Source of the DNA: Enterobacteriaceae bacterium
GTDB lineage: Bacteria; Pseudomonadota; Gammaproteobacteria; Enterobacterales; Enterobacteriaceae
Assembly: GCA_031253755.1 (NCBI GenBank)
Contig: JAIRVT010000022.1
Coordinates: 1 to 64,000 of the forward strand
Direction of reading: 5' to 3'
DNA: 64,000 nt
Shown: one piece after another, positions 50,374 through 60,285 of the stretch
How the letters are laid out: each line of letters opens with the position of its first letter
Numbering within the stretch: position 1 is the first letter of the stretch
Notes under the pieces: model-generated
The model's input: the letters and a program-made list of their open reading frames with translations, nothing else
What the model was told of the DNA's origin: nothing
The model's database searches: none
Translations under genes and position numbers: made by a program

Positions 50374-50854
50374 ATTAGCACCTTTAATTTTAGTACCTTT
50401 AAGTTTTACCTTATGGGTTTCAAATTACATCGCCATATTTAATATGTTGCACTGGTGTTATCCCATTATCTCTTTCACCTTTCAAGCTGATAGAGTGCCT
50501 TTGTTGTACATCTCGATGAACTATTTTTTATTGCTTGCCTTATTATTTATAACTTACTGTATTTAATAACAAACACGCGTAACGAATGTATTTGGTCAGC
50601 AAAAACTGTTCATCATGTGACCTTCTTCACAGGAAAGCATTTTTAGTTAAATTCTGTTAGCAAAATGTTAATTCGCGTATTACTATCGCCATCTAAAACT
50701 ACAAAGTTAATGCTATTTAAACAATTCCAGCTAAGAAACTATCAGCCTAACTGTTTCTTTCTTTAGGGATTTCTTTTTTGAAATTTCTATTAGCCGGAAA
50801 TGTATTTGATAGTGGAAACAAAAAGTAAATAACAACATCAATGAGGTCATAATA
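50374..50854. promoter_or_regulatory. Porin upstream region
   Basis: Long spacer between the TetR gene and the porin. Besides the CRP-type site, it contains a family A-like CACCTTTCAAGCTGATAG at 50478. A long untranslated leader is likely, as in ompF/ompC. OmpR sites could not be called by eye. Confidence 0.45.
50616..50631. promoter_or_regulatory. CRP-type site upstream of the porin gene
   Basis: TGTGACCTTCTTCACA is a perfect TGTGA-N6-TCACA pair, 224 bases before the porin ATG and 243 after the divergent TetR start. Either gene could be controlled; FNR (TTGAT) does not fit. Confidence 0.7.
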
Positions 50855-52006
50855 ATGAAAAAATACAACGCAATAGCAATGGCATTTCCGGTTTTATTGA
50901 TTGCAGGAACTGCAAATGCGGCTGAAATTTATAATAAAGATGGTAATAAAATTGATTTATATGGAAAAGCGGATGTTCAATACTCTTTCGCTAAAGGGGA
51001 AAGCGGTCAGGCCGGTGATGGATCCGCAGCTCGTATCGGTGTAAAAGGAAACACCCAAATTACTGATAACCTCGCTGGTTACGGGCGCTGGGAATTCAGT
51101 ATGGGGGCTTCCAAAACAGAACTTGAAAGTAACCAACTTGCAAGAACCCGTCTGGCTTTCGCGGGTTTAAAATTGGGTAAATATGGCACGCTGGATTATG
51201 GCCGTAACTACGGCGTAGTTTATGATCCCAACTCATTCACCGATATGCTGCCCGTATTCGGCGGTGATAGCATGGCGGCAAGCGATAATTTCATGATGAG
51301 CCGTTCGACAGGGTTATTAACTTATCGTAATACCGACTTTTTTGGTTTAGTGAATGGCTTGAATTTCGCGCTGCAATATCAGGGTAAAAATGATGGTAAT
51401 AGCGGGAATTCCCGTAAAGATGTTGGGCGTCAGAATGGCGATGGTTTTGGTGTCTCCAGTTCTTACGATATTGGTTATGGTATTTCGGTTGCGGCATCTT
51501 ATGGCAACTCTAACCGTACAACAGGCCAAAAAGAGGGCGCTGAAAAAGCGCATGTACTGGCGAAAGGTAATAAAGCCGAAGCTTGGATGGTCTCCACGAA
51601 ATACGATAAAAACAATGTCTATCTGGCAGCCATGTATGGTGAAGCACGTAATTTAACCCGATTCGGTAGTTCCGTTGCTGACTATACAATGTTTGCTAAT
51701 AAGACTGAAAACCTTGAATTAACGGCTCAATACCAATTTGATTTTGGCTTACGCCCATCCCTTGCTTATGTTTATTCCAGAGGTAAAAATTTAGCTGATG
51801 ATTTAGGCGGCAATAATGTATTAAAAGCGGGTAAGTCAGAAGCGCTGGTTAAATATGTTTCTGTTGGCGCAACATATACCTTCAACAAAAATATGGATAT
51901 TTATGGCGAATATCAGATTAATTTACTCAAAAACAATGAATTTACCAAAACTACTAAAATTAATACTGATAATGTAACAGGTGTTGGCCTGGTATATCGC
52001 TTCTAA
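50855..52006 (+). CDS. General outer-membrane porin (OmpC/OmpF/OpnP type)
   Basis: 383 aa. Signal peptide MKKYNAIAMAFPVLLIAGTA with cleavage before AEIYNKDG. Sixteen-stranded trimeric beta-barrel: NKDGNKIDLYGKADVQY start, loop 3 PVFGGDSMAASDNFM (the constriction loop), LTYRNTDFFGLVNGLNFALQ, and the terminal Phe in GVGLVYRF needed for BAM insertion. It forms a diffusion pore for small hydrophilic solutes. GAGGTC precedes the ATG. It cannot be named as OmpC, OmpF or OpnP by sequence alone. Confidence 0.95.
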   Translation: MKKYNAIAMAFPVLLIAGTANAAEIYNKDGNKIDLYGKADVQYSFAKGESGQAGDGSAARIGVKGNTQITDNLAGYGRWEFSMGASKTELESNQLARTRLAFAGLKLGKYGTLDYGRNYGVVYDPNSFTDMLPVFGGDSMAASDNFMMSRSTGLLTYRNTDFFGLVNGLNFALQYQGKNDGNSGNSRKDVGRQNGDGFGVSSSYDIGYGISVAASYGNSNRTTGQKEGAEKAHVLAKGNKAEAWMVSTKYDKNNVYLAAMYGEARNLTRFGSSVADYTMFANKTENLELTAQYQFDFGLRPSLAYVYSRGKNLADDLGGNNVLKAGKSEALVKYVSVGATYTFNKNMDIYGEYQINLLKNNEFTKTTKINTDNVTGVGLVYRF

Positions 52007-52054
52007 TATATTTATCTTTATATTTAATTAAAGTTTGGGTTCAGCTAATAAGTC

Positions 52055-52085
52055 ATAGCCTCAATAAATTTATTATTGAGGCTAT
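52055..52085. terminator. Bidirectional terminator between porin and rdgC
   Basis: ATAGCCTCAATAA (52055-52067) pairs with TTATTGAGGCTAT (52073-52085), 5-base loop. Confidence 0.85.
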
Positions 52086-52098
52086 ACTTTATATGAAA

Positions 52099-53010
52099 TT
52101 AATTTTCCGCCTCACCACCTAAGGCATCAATCATATTCTTGATTAACGCACTTAATTCACCGGTCATTAACGTAAAATCGGCATCGAATCGTTGGGCTGC
52201 ATCTTCTCTGTCTATATCATCATTTTGTTCGCGCAGGGTTTCACTGAATTTGATGCGTTTGTAAGAGCCATCATCTGACAACATAAACTGAATACGCTCT
52301 TCCCAATCCAGCGCCAGTTTTGTGACATACTTGCCGGATTCAATATGGGTCGCAATTTCGTCAGAAACCAATGCCTGTTTCTTGCAACGAATCACTCCGC
52401 CTTCTTCCAGAACGGCTTTCAACTCCGCCTCGTCCATCAGCGCATACCCTGCCGGCAAATCCCCTGAACGTACCCATTTTGTTAATGTCAGCTCAATAGG
52501 CTCTGCGAAAGTCAGCGGAACAACCGGCAATGATCCCAGCGTTTTTCTCAACAGCGCCAGATTATCTTCGGCACGTTTGGCGCTGGCAGAATCAACGATA
52601 ATCAGGTGATTAACGGTATCGATCCAAATATAAGTCTGACTGAAACGGCTGAATGCCCGTGGCAATAACGTGTGGATCACTTCATCTTTCAGTGAATCTT
52701 TCTCGGTTTTTTTCAATTTCCGGTGTTGTTCGCCTTCCAGACGGGCAATTTTGGCCTGTAATTCCTGTTTAATAACCGGAGAAGGCAGCATTTTTTCTTC
52801 TTTTCGCGCACAGATCAGGATTTGATTGCCGGCAGCATGAGTTAATGCGTCACCATGCGCGCCCATAGGCGGAACCCAGCCAGTTTTCATCATGTCCTGA
52901 CTGCCGCATGGAGTGAATGCCAATGGGCTTAATTGTTTTTCCAGTTCATCCGCAGAAAGTGAGATCTCCCGGTTTAAACGGTAAATCATTAAATTTTTGA
53001 ACCATAACAT
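52099..53010 (-). CDS. rdgC: Recombination-associated protein RdgC
   Basis: 303 aa ring-forming DNA-binding protein that limits RecA-mediated strand exchange and affects replication forks. [14 protein letters not shown] and [19 protein letters not shown] and [20 protein letters not shown] are conserved. Divergent from mak, as in E. coli. Confidence 0.96.
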   Translation of the reverse strand: MLWFKNLMIYRLNREISLSADELEKQLSPLAFTPCGSQDMMKTGWVPPMGAHGDALTHAAGNQILICARKEEKMLPSPVIKQELQAKIARLEGEQHRKLKKTEKDSLKDEVIHTLLPRAFSRFSQTYIWIDTVNHLIIVDSASAKRAEDNLALLRKTLGSLPVVPLTFAEPIELTLTKWVRSGDLPAGYALMDEAELKAVLEEGGVIRCKKQALVSDEIATHIESGKYVTKLALDWEERIQFMLSDDGSYKRIKFSETLREQNDDIDREDAAQRFDADFTLMTGELSALIKNMIDALGGEAEN

Positions 53011-53255
53011 GTCATTACCCCATACTTGAACGTTGTGACAAACATCATCTGAAAAATATCACTGCGCATATTACAGAATCATGGCGTGAAGCCCTAGAAC
53101 TTCATCAATTGCTCTAAAATAAAGCTGGATAACGGCTTGATTGTTAAAATAACTCAGGCAATGATGCCTACGGCAACACGACACCCATTCATCAACATCA
53201 GTCAGTGAGTCTGAAAAGCTCGGCTGACAGTAAACTACAGAGAAAAAGGTAAGCT

Positions 53256-54164
53256 ATGCGTATAGGTATTGATCTTGGCGGAACCAAGATTGAAGTGGTC
53301 GCACTGAGCGATCAAGGAGAGGAGCTGTTCCGTAAACGGGTGGATACTCCCCGTAACGACTATCAGCAAACTCTGGCCGCGATTGCCGGTTTAATCGCAG
53401 ATGCAGAACAGGCAACCGGGCAGAGAGGAACCATCGGCATTGGCATTCCGGGCGCAATTTCACCTTTTACCGGCAAAGTGAAAAATGCCAACTCTGTCTG
53501 GTTGAATGATCAGGTATTGGACAGAGATATTTCTGCTCTGCTCCAGCGTGAAGTGCGGGTTGCCAATGATGCCAACTGTCTGGCGGTCTCGGAAGCGACT
53601 GATGGTGCGGCAGCGGGTATGCCAATGGTATTTGCCGTTATTATCGGCACAGGATGTGGCTCTGGTCTGGCATTTAATGGCAACGTTCATGCAGGGGGCA
53701 ACGGTCTGGCGGGAGAATGGGGGCATAATCCATTGCCGTGGATGGATGACGAAGACCGGGTATATCAGGAGGAAGTGCGCTGTTTCTGCGGTAAACCGGG
53801 CTGTACGGAAATGTTTGTTTCGGGCACGGGCTTTATGCGGGATTATTTCCGTTTGAGTGGCGTACACAAAAAAGGCCATGAAATCATGGCAGCCGTGGCG
53901 CAGGGCGATAAAATTGCTGAGCTGGCAATCCGGCGTTACGAAAGGCGTCTGGCGCGGGCACTGGCGCAAGTCGTTAATTTACTTGATCCTGATGTGATTG
54001 TGCTGGGCGGCGGGATGAGTAACGTTGACCGCCTTTACCAGACTTTGCCGGGTTTAGTGAATGAGTGGGTATTTGGTGGCGAATGTGCCACGCCGATTAG
54101 AAAGGCCCTGCATGGTGATTCCAGTGGTGTTCGTGGCGCCGCTTGGTTATGGCCGCATAGTTAA
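53256..54164 (+). CDS. mak: Manno(fructo)kinase Mak (ROK family)
   Basis: 302 aa ROK sugar kinase that phosphorylates fructose or mannose at C6. N-terminal phosphate motif [17 protein letters not shown] signature with the zinc site [10 protein letters not shown] at about 183-192, and the Gly-rich [12 protein letters not shown] for adenosine. [10 protein letters not shown] and [13 protein letters not shown] carry the catalytic Asp/Glu-His region. Divergent from rdgC. Confidence 0.95.
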   Translation: MRIGIDLGGTKIEVVALSDQGEELFRKRVDTPRNDYQQTLAAIAGLIADAEQATGQRGTIGIGIPGAISPFTGKVKNANSVWLNDQVLDRDISALLQREVRVANDANCLAVSEATDGAAAGMPMVFAVIIGTGCGSGLAFNGNVHAGGNGLAGEWGHNPLPWMDDEDRVYQEEVRCFCGKPGCTEMFVSGTGFMRDYFRLSGVHKKGHEIMAAVAQGDKIAELAIRRYERRLARALAQVVNLLDPDVIVLGGGMSNVDRLYQTLPGLVNEWVFGGECATPIRKALHGDSSGVRGAAWLWPHS

Positions 54165-54262
54165 ACTGGCTCCCGCTCCTTATTGCCCTTCATGCCTGTT
54201 TGGAGAAGCCAGCAAATTGATCTGACTGATAAAAAATAAATTTTACCCGTAACCTTAAATGG

Positions 54263-54296
54263 TATTACAGCCTGCTTAATCGAGCAGGCTGTAATA
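54263..54296 (+). terminator. Terminator after mak
   Basis: TATTACAGCCTGCT (54263-54276) pairs with 54283-54296 in a 14-bp stem. Followed by TTATCT. Confidence 0.8.
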
Positions 54297-54297
54297 T

Positions 54298-54470
54298 TAT
54301 CTATACTCAATAAACTTCAAATTGCAATTCTCAAGATAATGCGAGGCCTTATATTTCGCCGCGCCGCGAGGAATTATGCTTTCCGCTAAATCACTTTTCA
54401 AAATGACAGAAGCATTTCAAATGATCGAAGTATTCCTTATCCCGCGTACCGCGCGGGATAAGGAAAAACC
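54298..54470. repeat. Family B repeat plus a strong 14-bp hairpin upstream of the first oppA
   Basis: 54301-54370 reads TATACTCAATAAACTTCAAA and continues to a CCTTATATTTCGCCGCGCCG hairpin, a copy of the repeat at 47358. Directly after, TTCCTTATCCCGCG (54433-54446) pairs perfectly with 54452-54465 around TACCG, then AAAA. The remaining 300 bases up to oppA are AT-rich promoter DNA. Confidence 0.7.
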
Positions 54471-54797
54471 ACAACGGAGACTCTCATTATTATGAAAAAG
54501 GATATAGTCATAGATTGAAAAAAGAAGGAAATGCAAATGATATAAATCATAAATAGTGTGACAATGCTTATAAATACGAAATATTGCTATAGATAAGGCT
54601 ATCGATAAAAAGGTATGGTTATTCGCTTGTTAACTAATAAGTGTGGTTTTTATAATTATAAACTTCGCTTATTAGAATCAGTAAAAACATAACTCGTTAA
54701 TTGCAACAGTAATACTTTTCAAAAGAAATAATAGCAAAGGCAGTAATAAGAATATGATATTGAATGAATAATAAAAACAATTATGGAGGTTACCAAT

Positions 54798-56432
54798 ATG
54801 CAAAAAATGATGTCAATATTAATAAAAAATAGGGCTGTCAGAATATTAATTTGTTCTATCAGCCTGATACTGGGAAGTACAACTTATTCTTTTGCCGCAG
54901 TCGTTCCTCCCGGAACATCATTAGCGGAAAAACAGGAAATTACCCGCAATAACTTTTCCGAACCCCGTTCTTTAGATCCGCAACAATCTGAAGGATCGAG
55001 TGAATTTGATATCTTACGGGATTTTTTCGAGCCACTGGTTGAGGTTGACCGGAATGATAAGATTGTTCCGGCATTGGCTGAAAGCTGGGAAACGCAGGAT
55101 AACAAAACTTGGGTTTTTCATTTAAGAAAAGGCGTGAAATGGTCGGATGGTTCGCCGCTAACGTCCCATGATGTGGTGTTTAGCTGGCGGCGGCTGGTCA
55201 CTCCTGACACGCTTTCCCCTTACGGCAGCTATCTGGTTCAGGCCAAAGTGATCAATGCGCAGGATGTTTTGTCAGGCAAGAAAAAGCCAACAGAATTGGC
55301 TATCAAGGCACTGGACGATTCGACGATAGAAGTGACGCTGGAAAGGCCAAAAGCCGGTTTTTTGCGTATGCTGGCACATCCGGTGATGTCGGCACTCAGT
55401 GAAAATGTGATTAAAAAGTATGGCAATAAATGGACCAAGCCGGGGCTTTTTGTCAGTAACGGGCCATTTACGCTCTCAGAATGGATTGTTAATGAAAAAA
55501 TAGTCGGCGTCAGAAATCCTCATTATTGGGATAATGAAAATACCGTTATTAATAAAGTCACTTATTTACCCATATCAGACTATAAAGCGGATCTTAATCG
55601 TTATTTGGCCGGAGAAATTGATATTTCAAACGGTGGTCCAACGGATTTTCACCCGACACTCAAAAAACAGTTGGGTGATCAATTCCATATTAGGCCAATA
55701 TTGAGTGTCTATTATTATTTGTTTAACACCCAAAAACCGCCCTTTAATGATATCCGCGTCCGGCAGGCGCTGGCTTTAGCGCTGGATCGTGATGTTATAG
55801 CTGGCAAGGTATTAGGTCAGGGGCAGACTCCGGCTTATGAGGTCGTCGCGCCGGGGAGTGGCGGTATTTATTTAAAACAACCTGATTATGCTTCATGGCC
55901 GCAGGAACAGCGTATTACCAAAGCAAAAGAATTACTGAATGAAGCGGGTTTTAATAACAATAATCCGCTTAAATTTAAATTGTTATATAACACCTCAGAT
56001 AGCCATAAACGAATTGCCATTGCCGCCAGTTCAATCTGGAAAAAAAACCTCGGTGTTGAAGTTGTTTTAGAAAATCAGGAAACGAAATCACAAACTGACT
56101 CTTTATATCAGGGCAATTTTGACGTTGGCAGATATGGATGGAGTGCCGATTATGATAGCCCGGTGACTTTTTTAGAAATATTTACGACAAATAATACTAA
56201 TAATATCACCAAGTATAATAATCCAGAATTTGATCGATTGGTTTTAAAAGCGGATGAGACAGGAGACAAAGCGATTTATCAACAGGCGATTGATCTGATT
56301 ACTCACGATTCACCAGCTGTTCCGGTTTATAACTATGTCCGTGTTAAGTTAATTAAACCTTATGTGGGGGGTGTTTATATTGATCCATTAGGGGATCTTT
56401 TGACAAAAGATCTCTATATTATTAAACACTGA
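54798..56432 (+). CDS. Oligopeptide ABC transporter substrate-binding protein, OppA family (paralogue 1)
   Basis: 544 aa periplasmic SBP of the OppA/MppA/DppA class. Signal peptide ends TTYSFAAVVPPG. The conserved core LRDFFEPLVEVD, LAESWETQDNKTWVFHLRKG and WSDGSPLTSHDVVFSWRRL is followed by the second lobe and hinge, ending DLYIIKH. It binds peptides of 2-5 residues or murein peptides and gives them to OppBCDF, which is not in this window. GGAGGTT before ATG 54798 fixes the start; an in-frame ATG lies five codons upstream. It is the most diverged copy (ENQETKSQTDSLYQGNF instead of NQEWKVMLDNMHEGKF). Confidence 0.92.
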   Translation: MQKMMSILIKNRAVRILICSISLILGSTTYSFAAVVPPGTSLAEKQEITRNNFSEPRSLDPQQSEGSSEFDILRDFFEPLVEVDRNDKIVPALAESWETQDNKTWVFHLRKGVKWSDGSPLTSHDVVFSWRRLVTPDTLSPYGSYLVQAKVINAQDVLSGKKKPTELAIKALDDSTIEVTLERPKAGFLRMLAHPVMSALSENVIKKYGNKWTKPGLFVSNGPFTLSEWIVNEKIVGVRNPHYWDNENTVINKVTYLPISDYKADLNRYLAGEIDISNGGPTDFHPTLKKQLGDQFHIRPILSVYYYLFNTQKPPFNDIRVRQALALALDRDVIAGKVLGQGQTPAYEVVAPGSGGIYLKQPDYASWPQEQRITKAKELLNEAGFNNNNPLKFKLLYNTSDSHKRIAIAASSIWKKNLGVEVVLENQETKSQTDSLYQGNFDVGRYGWSADYDSPVTFLEIFTTNNTNNITKYNNPEFDRLVLKADETGDKAIYQQAIDLITHDSPAVPVYNYVRVKLIKPYVGGVYIDPLGDLLTKDLYIIKH

Positions 56433-56439
56433 TATTGAA

Positions 56440-56471
56440 TAATAAGTACCTATTTAAATAGGTACTTATTA
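56440..56471 (+). terminator. 32-bp perfect palindrome after oppA paralogue 1
   Basis: A perfect inverted repeat whose half is TAATAAGTACCTATTT, 8 bases past the stop codon. No T-run follows; more like an RNA-stabilising hairpin than a terminator. Confidence 0.75.
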
Positions 56472-56564
56472 GTGAAAGAATTAATTATAAATAATAATTA
56501 CGAAGAAAGAAAAATGTGAATTAAAGACGACGGGTATAAATATATCATTATGGAGTGACGCAAT

Positions 56565-58202
56565 ATGCAGAAATTAATATCCAGAATAGTAAAAAATAAA
56601 ACGACAAAAGTGTTAACCTGCTCGATAGGTATTGCGCTGGGCAGTGCCTCTTTTTTGACGCAGGCCGCAGTCGTTCCTCCCGGAACACCATTAGCGGAAA
56701 AACAGGAGATTGTCGTTAATAATGGTTCATTTCCGGCATCGCTGGATGTACATAAAGTAGAAAGTGATACTGAGTTACATATCATCCACGATTTTTTTGA
56801 TGGTTTGGTTTATATCGATCATAAAGGTCAAATTGAACCACGATTGGCAGAACTTTGGGAAACATCAGATAACCAGACCTGGGTTTTTCATTTAAGAAAA
56901 GGCGTTAAATGGTCTGATGGTTCTCCGATTACAGCTCATGACGTGGTATTCAGTTGGCGGCGTCTGCTTGACCCAACAATGGGATCGCCTTATGGCAGCT
57001 ATCTGGCAACGGCGCATGTTATTAATGCCAATGATATATTACTTGGCAAGAAAAAAGCCGAAGAACTTGGGGTAAAAGCACTGGATGATTTTACTTTAGA
57101 AGTGAAATTAGATAAGCCAGTGGGTTATTTCTTACAAATGTTGATTCACCCGACTTTGGTTCCTATCAGTGAAAAGGCGGTTCAAAAATACGGTGATAAA
57201 TGGACGCACCCCGCAAATTTTGTTGGCAGCGGGGCGTTTAAATTATCCGAATGGAAAATAAATGAAAAAGTTATTGGTGTCAGAAATAAACAATATTGGG
57301 ATGACAAAAATACGGTCATTAATAAAGTCACTTACGTTACCATTTCTTCAGATAAAGCCGATTTAAACCGTTATCTGGCAGGAGAAATTGATATAACCCG
57401 ATCTATTGAATTAGAATCTTTTGCATCGCTGAAAAAAGAAATGGGTGAACAAGTCCATATTACACCTATGTTATCCACTTATTTCTACGCTTTTAATAAC
57501 CAAAAGCCTCCCTTTAATGATATCAGGGTAAGACAGGCATTAAGTTTAGCCATTGATAGAAATGTGATTGCCGATAAAGTGTTAGGGCAAGGGCAATTGC
57601 CTGCCTATAATGTTATGCCACCTAATATTGGTGGCATAAATCTGACACCTCCTGAATATGCTTCATGGACACAGGAGCAACGAGTTAAAAAAGCGCAGGA
57701 ATTATTAAATGAAGCCGGTTTTAATAAAAAGAATCCACTGAAATTTAACCTGCTTTATAATACAAGGGAAATACACAAAAAAATGGCCATTGCGGTATCT
57801 TCGATGTGGAAAAAAAACCTTGGTGTTGATGCGGCTTTGCAAAATCAGGAATGGAAAGTCATGCTGGATAATATGCATGAGGGGAAATTTGATGTGATCA
57901 GATACGCATGGACAGCCGATTATAATAGCCCTATGTCATTTCTGGATGTTTTCCTGACAGGAAATACGAATAACATTTCGCTCTATGGAAATAGCAAATT
58001 TGATCAATTGACAAATAAAGCTGGTGAAACGAACGATGTAAAAATTTACCAAAAAGCCATAGATACATTAACCCATGATACGCCGATTATCCCTGTTTAT
58101 TATTATGTGATAAATAGATTGGTGAAACCTTATGTTGGCGGTTTTTACGTTTCGCCGATGGATTATATTTCAACCAAAGATCTTTATATTATAAAACATT
58201 AA
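56565..58202 (+). CDS. Oligopeptide ABC transporter substrate-binding protein, OppA family (paralogue 2)
   Basis: 545 aa. Signal peptide with cleavage near TQAAVVPPG; the segment after it, VVPPGTPLAEKQE, is shared with both neighbours. Core motifs LDVHKVESDTELHIIHDFF, VFHLRKGVKWSDGSPITAHD and NDIRVRQALSLAIDRNVIAD. The binding-site region is closer to paralogue 3 than to 1. GGAG precedes the ATG. In the spacer, TTAAAGACGACGGGTA is a family A repeat end. Confidence 0.93.
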   Translation: MQKLISRIVKNKTTKVLTCSIGIALGSASFLTQAAVVPPGTPLAEKQEIVVNNGSFPASLDVHKVESDTELHIIHDFFDGLVYIDHKGQIEPRLAELWETSDNQTWVFHLRKGVKWSDGSPITAHDVVFSWRRLLDPTMGSPYGSYLATAHVINANDILLGKKKAEELGVKALDDFTLEVKLDKPVGYFLQMLIHPTLVPISEKAVQKYGDKWTHPANFVGSGAFKLSEWKINEKVIGVRNKQYWDDKNTVINKVTYVTISSDKADLNRYLAGEIDITRSIELESFASLKKEMGEQVHITPMLSTYFYAFNNQKPPFNDIRVRQALSLAIDRNVIADKVLGQGQLPAYNVMPPNIGGINLTPPEYASWTQEQRVKKAQELLNEAGFNKKNPLKFNLLYNTREIHKKMAIAVSSMWKKNLGVDAALQNQEWKVMLDNMHEGKFDVIRYAWTADYNSPMSFLDVFLTGNTNNISLYGNSKFDQLTNKAGETNDVKIYQKAIDTLTHDTPIIPVYYYVINRLVKPYVGGFYVSPMDYISTKDLYIIKH

Positions 58203-58207
58203 CTAAA

Positions 58208-58238
58208 TAATCAGGGCCTGAAAAACAGGCTCTGATTA
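58208..58238 (+). terminator. Hairpin after oppA paralogue 2
   Basis: TAATCAGGGCCTG (58208-58220) pairs with CAGGCTCTGATTA (58226-58238) with one G-T pair. Confidence 0.75.
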
Positions 58239-58306
58239 TATTGATATATACAATTAACGTGAAAGATAGCGGGTATATATTTAACAATGACGATAAGGAT
58301 TAGGCA

Positions 58307-59932
58307 ATGAAAGTAAATTTTATAAAAAACAATAAAGTGAAAATATTATCTGGTTTAATTATGCTTCTATGTGGCGGAATAAGTATATCTCACGCCGCAG
58401 TCGTTCCCCCCGGAACACCATTAGCGGAAAAACAGGAGGTCTCACGCAGTCAGGGAGCAGAACCCGCTTCTTTGGATGTGCATAAAGTTGAAAGTGATAT
58501 GGAATTCAATATTATCCACGATTTTTTCGATGGGTTGGTTTATACCGACAGGCAAGGCAATATCGAACCGAAATTGGCTGAAAGCTGGGAGACCAAAGAT
58601 AATAAAACCTGGGTTTTCCATTTAAGAGAAGGCATTAAATGGTCAGATGGAACGCCAATTACAGCGCAGGATTTTGTCTATAGCTGGCGGCGTTTGGTTG
58701 ACCCTAATATTGGTTCACCCTATGGCAGTTATCTGGAAAATTTAGGCATGATGAATGCCAATGCAGTGCTGACTGGCAAGAAGAAAGGTGAAGAGCTTGG
58801 CGTAAAAGCGTTGGATAATATGACGCTAGAAGTTCGATTAGAAAAACCAATGGGGGATTTTTTACAGGCATTAACACACGTTGTAATGGTTCCCCTGAAT
58901 GAAAAAGTGATTAATCAATATGGTGATAAATGGACAAGGCCGGGAAATTTTGTCGGTAATGGGCCATTTAAATTATCGGAATGGAAAGTGAATGAAAAAA
59001 TCGTTGGAGTCAGAAATAAGCAATATTGGGATGATAAAAATACCGTTCTCGATAAAATAAACTATTTGGTTATCGGATCGGAGAAAGCCGCATTAAGCCG
59101 TTATTTGGCAGGTGAAGTCGATTTTACCGATACAATTCCACTGGAGTCTTTTGCATCATTACAAAAAACAATAAAAGATCAGGTTTATATTTCACCAAAA
59201 GTCGGGGCTTATTTTTATGAGTTTAATAATAAAAAACCACCCTTTGATAATATTAAAGTCAGGCAGGCATTAAATTTGGCCATAGACAGAGAGGTTATTG
59301 CCAATAAAGTATTAGGACAGGGGCAAAAACCGGCTTATACAATCGTACCACCCAATACCGGGGGTTTTAATTTGACCGGGCCGGATTATGCGTTGTGGAC
59401 TCAGGCACAGCGGATTGAAAAAGCCAAAACCTTATTAAATGAAGCCGGGTTTAATAAAAATAATCCGCTGAAATTTAACCTGCTCTACAACACCAATGAA
59501 GCGCATAAAAAAGTCGCTATTGCCGTCAGTTCTATGTGGAAAAAGAATCTCGGTGTTGATGCTGTATTGCAGAATCAGGAATGGAAAGTATTGCTGGATA
59601 ATATGCACCAGGGTAAGTTTGAAGTTATCAGAAGAGCATGGGTTGCGGATTATAATAGCCCGATGAGTTTTTTGAATATGTTTATGACAGGGCAGGTTAA
59701 GAATACTTCTTTATATTCAAACCCTGATTATGATGCCTTAATTAAAAAATCCGGCGAGACAAATGATATACCTTCTCAACAGAAAGGATTGGATATTTTC
59801 ACGAAAGATTCTCCGGTGATGCCTATTTATTATTATGTCAATGCCAAAATGGTTAAGCCCTATGTTGGCGGTTTTTATGTAAACCCGATGGGTTATATTT
59901 CGGCTAAAGATATTTATATTATTAAACATTAA
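58307..59932 (+). CDS. Oligopeptide ABC transporter substrate-binding protein, OppA family (paralogue 3)
   Basis: 541 aa. Signal peptide KILSGLIMLLCGGISISHA, then AVVPPGTPLAEKQEV. Closely similar to paralogue 2 throughout (SLDVHKVESDMEFNIIHDFF; NNKKPPFDNIKVRQALNLAI). Same C-terminus DIYIIKH. AAGGA ribosome site. Which peptides each copy prefers cannot be read from sequence. Confidence 0.93.
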   Translation: MKVNFIKNNKVKILSGLIMLLCGGISISHAAVVPPGTPLAEKQEVSRSQGAEPASLDVHKVESDMEFNIIHDFFDGLVYTDRQGNIEPKLAESWETKDNKTWVFHLREGIKWSDGTPITAQDFVYSWRRLVDPNIGSPYGSYLENLGMMNANAVLTGKKKGEELGVKALDNMTLEVRLEKPMGDFLQALTHVVMVPLNEKVINQYGDKWTRPGNFVGNGPFKLSEWKVNEKIVGVRNKQYWDDKNTVLDKINYLVIGSEKAALSRYLAGEVDFTDTIPLESFASLQKTIKDQVYISPKVGAYFYEFNNKKPPFDNIKVRQALNLAIDREVIANKVLGQGQKPAYTIVPPNTGGFNLTGPDYALWTQAQRIEKAKTLLNEAGFNKNNPLKFNLLYNTNEAHKKVAIAVSSMWKKNLGVDAVLQNQEWKVLLDNMHQGKFEVIRRAWVADYNSPMSFLNMFMTGQVKNTSLYSNPDYDALIKKSGETNDIPSQQKGLDIFTKDSPVMPIYYYVNAKMVKPYVGGFYVNPMGYISAKDIYIIKH

Positions 59933-59953
59933 ACTGTCAATATATCCATTGGA

Positions 59954-59988
59954 TATTAAGCTGCATCTGATAAAGTTGCAGCTTAATA
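59954..59988 (+). terminator. Terminator after oppA paralogue 3
   Basis: TATTAAGCTGCA (59954-59965) pairs with TGCAGCTTAATA (59977-59988), 11-base loop, then TATTAATT. The rest of 59989-60270 is AT-rich and gene-free. Confidence 0.75.
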
Positions 59989-60285
59989 TATTAATTCAGG
60001 TTACTTGGTGAATATATTGAAAATTTATTAAAATTACCAAAAATTAAAAGTATTAATTATTAAAATATAGTTTATTTCTTTGTTATCGATGTGATGGCTT
60101 ATCATATATATGAAATCAAAATATCAAAACATCAAGGGTTTTCTATCGCTTTTGATTTAAAAATAATATTTATTGAGTTTTTATATTTTCGATACATGCA
60201 TATTGATGTTTATTTTTAATTATTATATCGTAATTTCTTTAATATCTTATTTCTCTAACTCATAAATAAAATGGAAAATAATAGA

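Noticed and set aside
54433..54465. Rho-independent terminator far downstream of mak
   Set aside because: mak already has a closer terminator and only four A residues follow this stem, so it is treated as part of repeat DNA.
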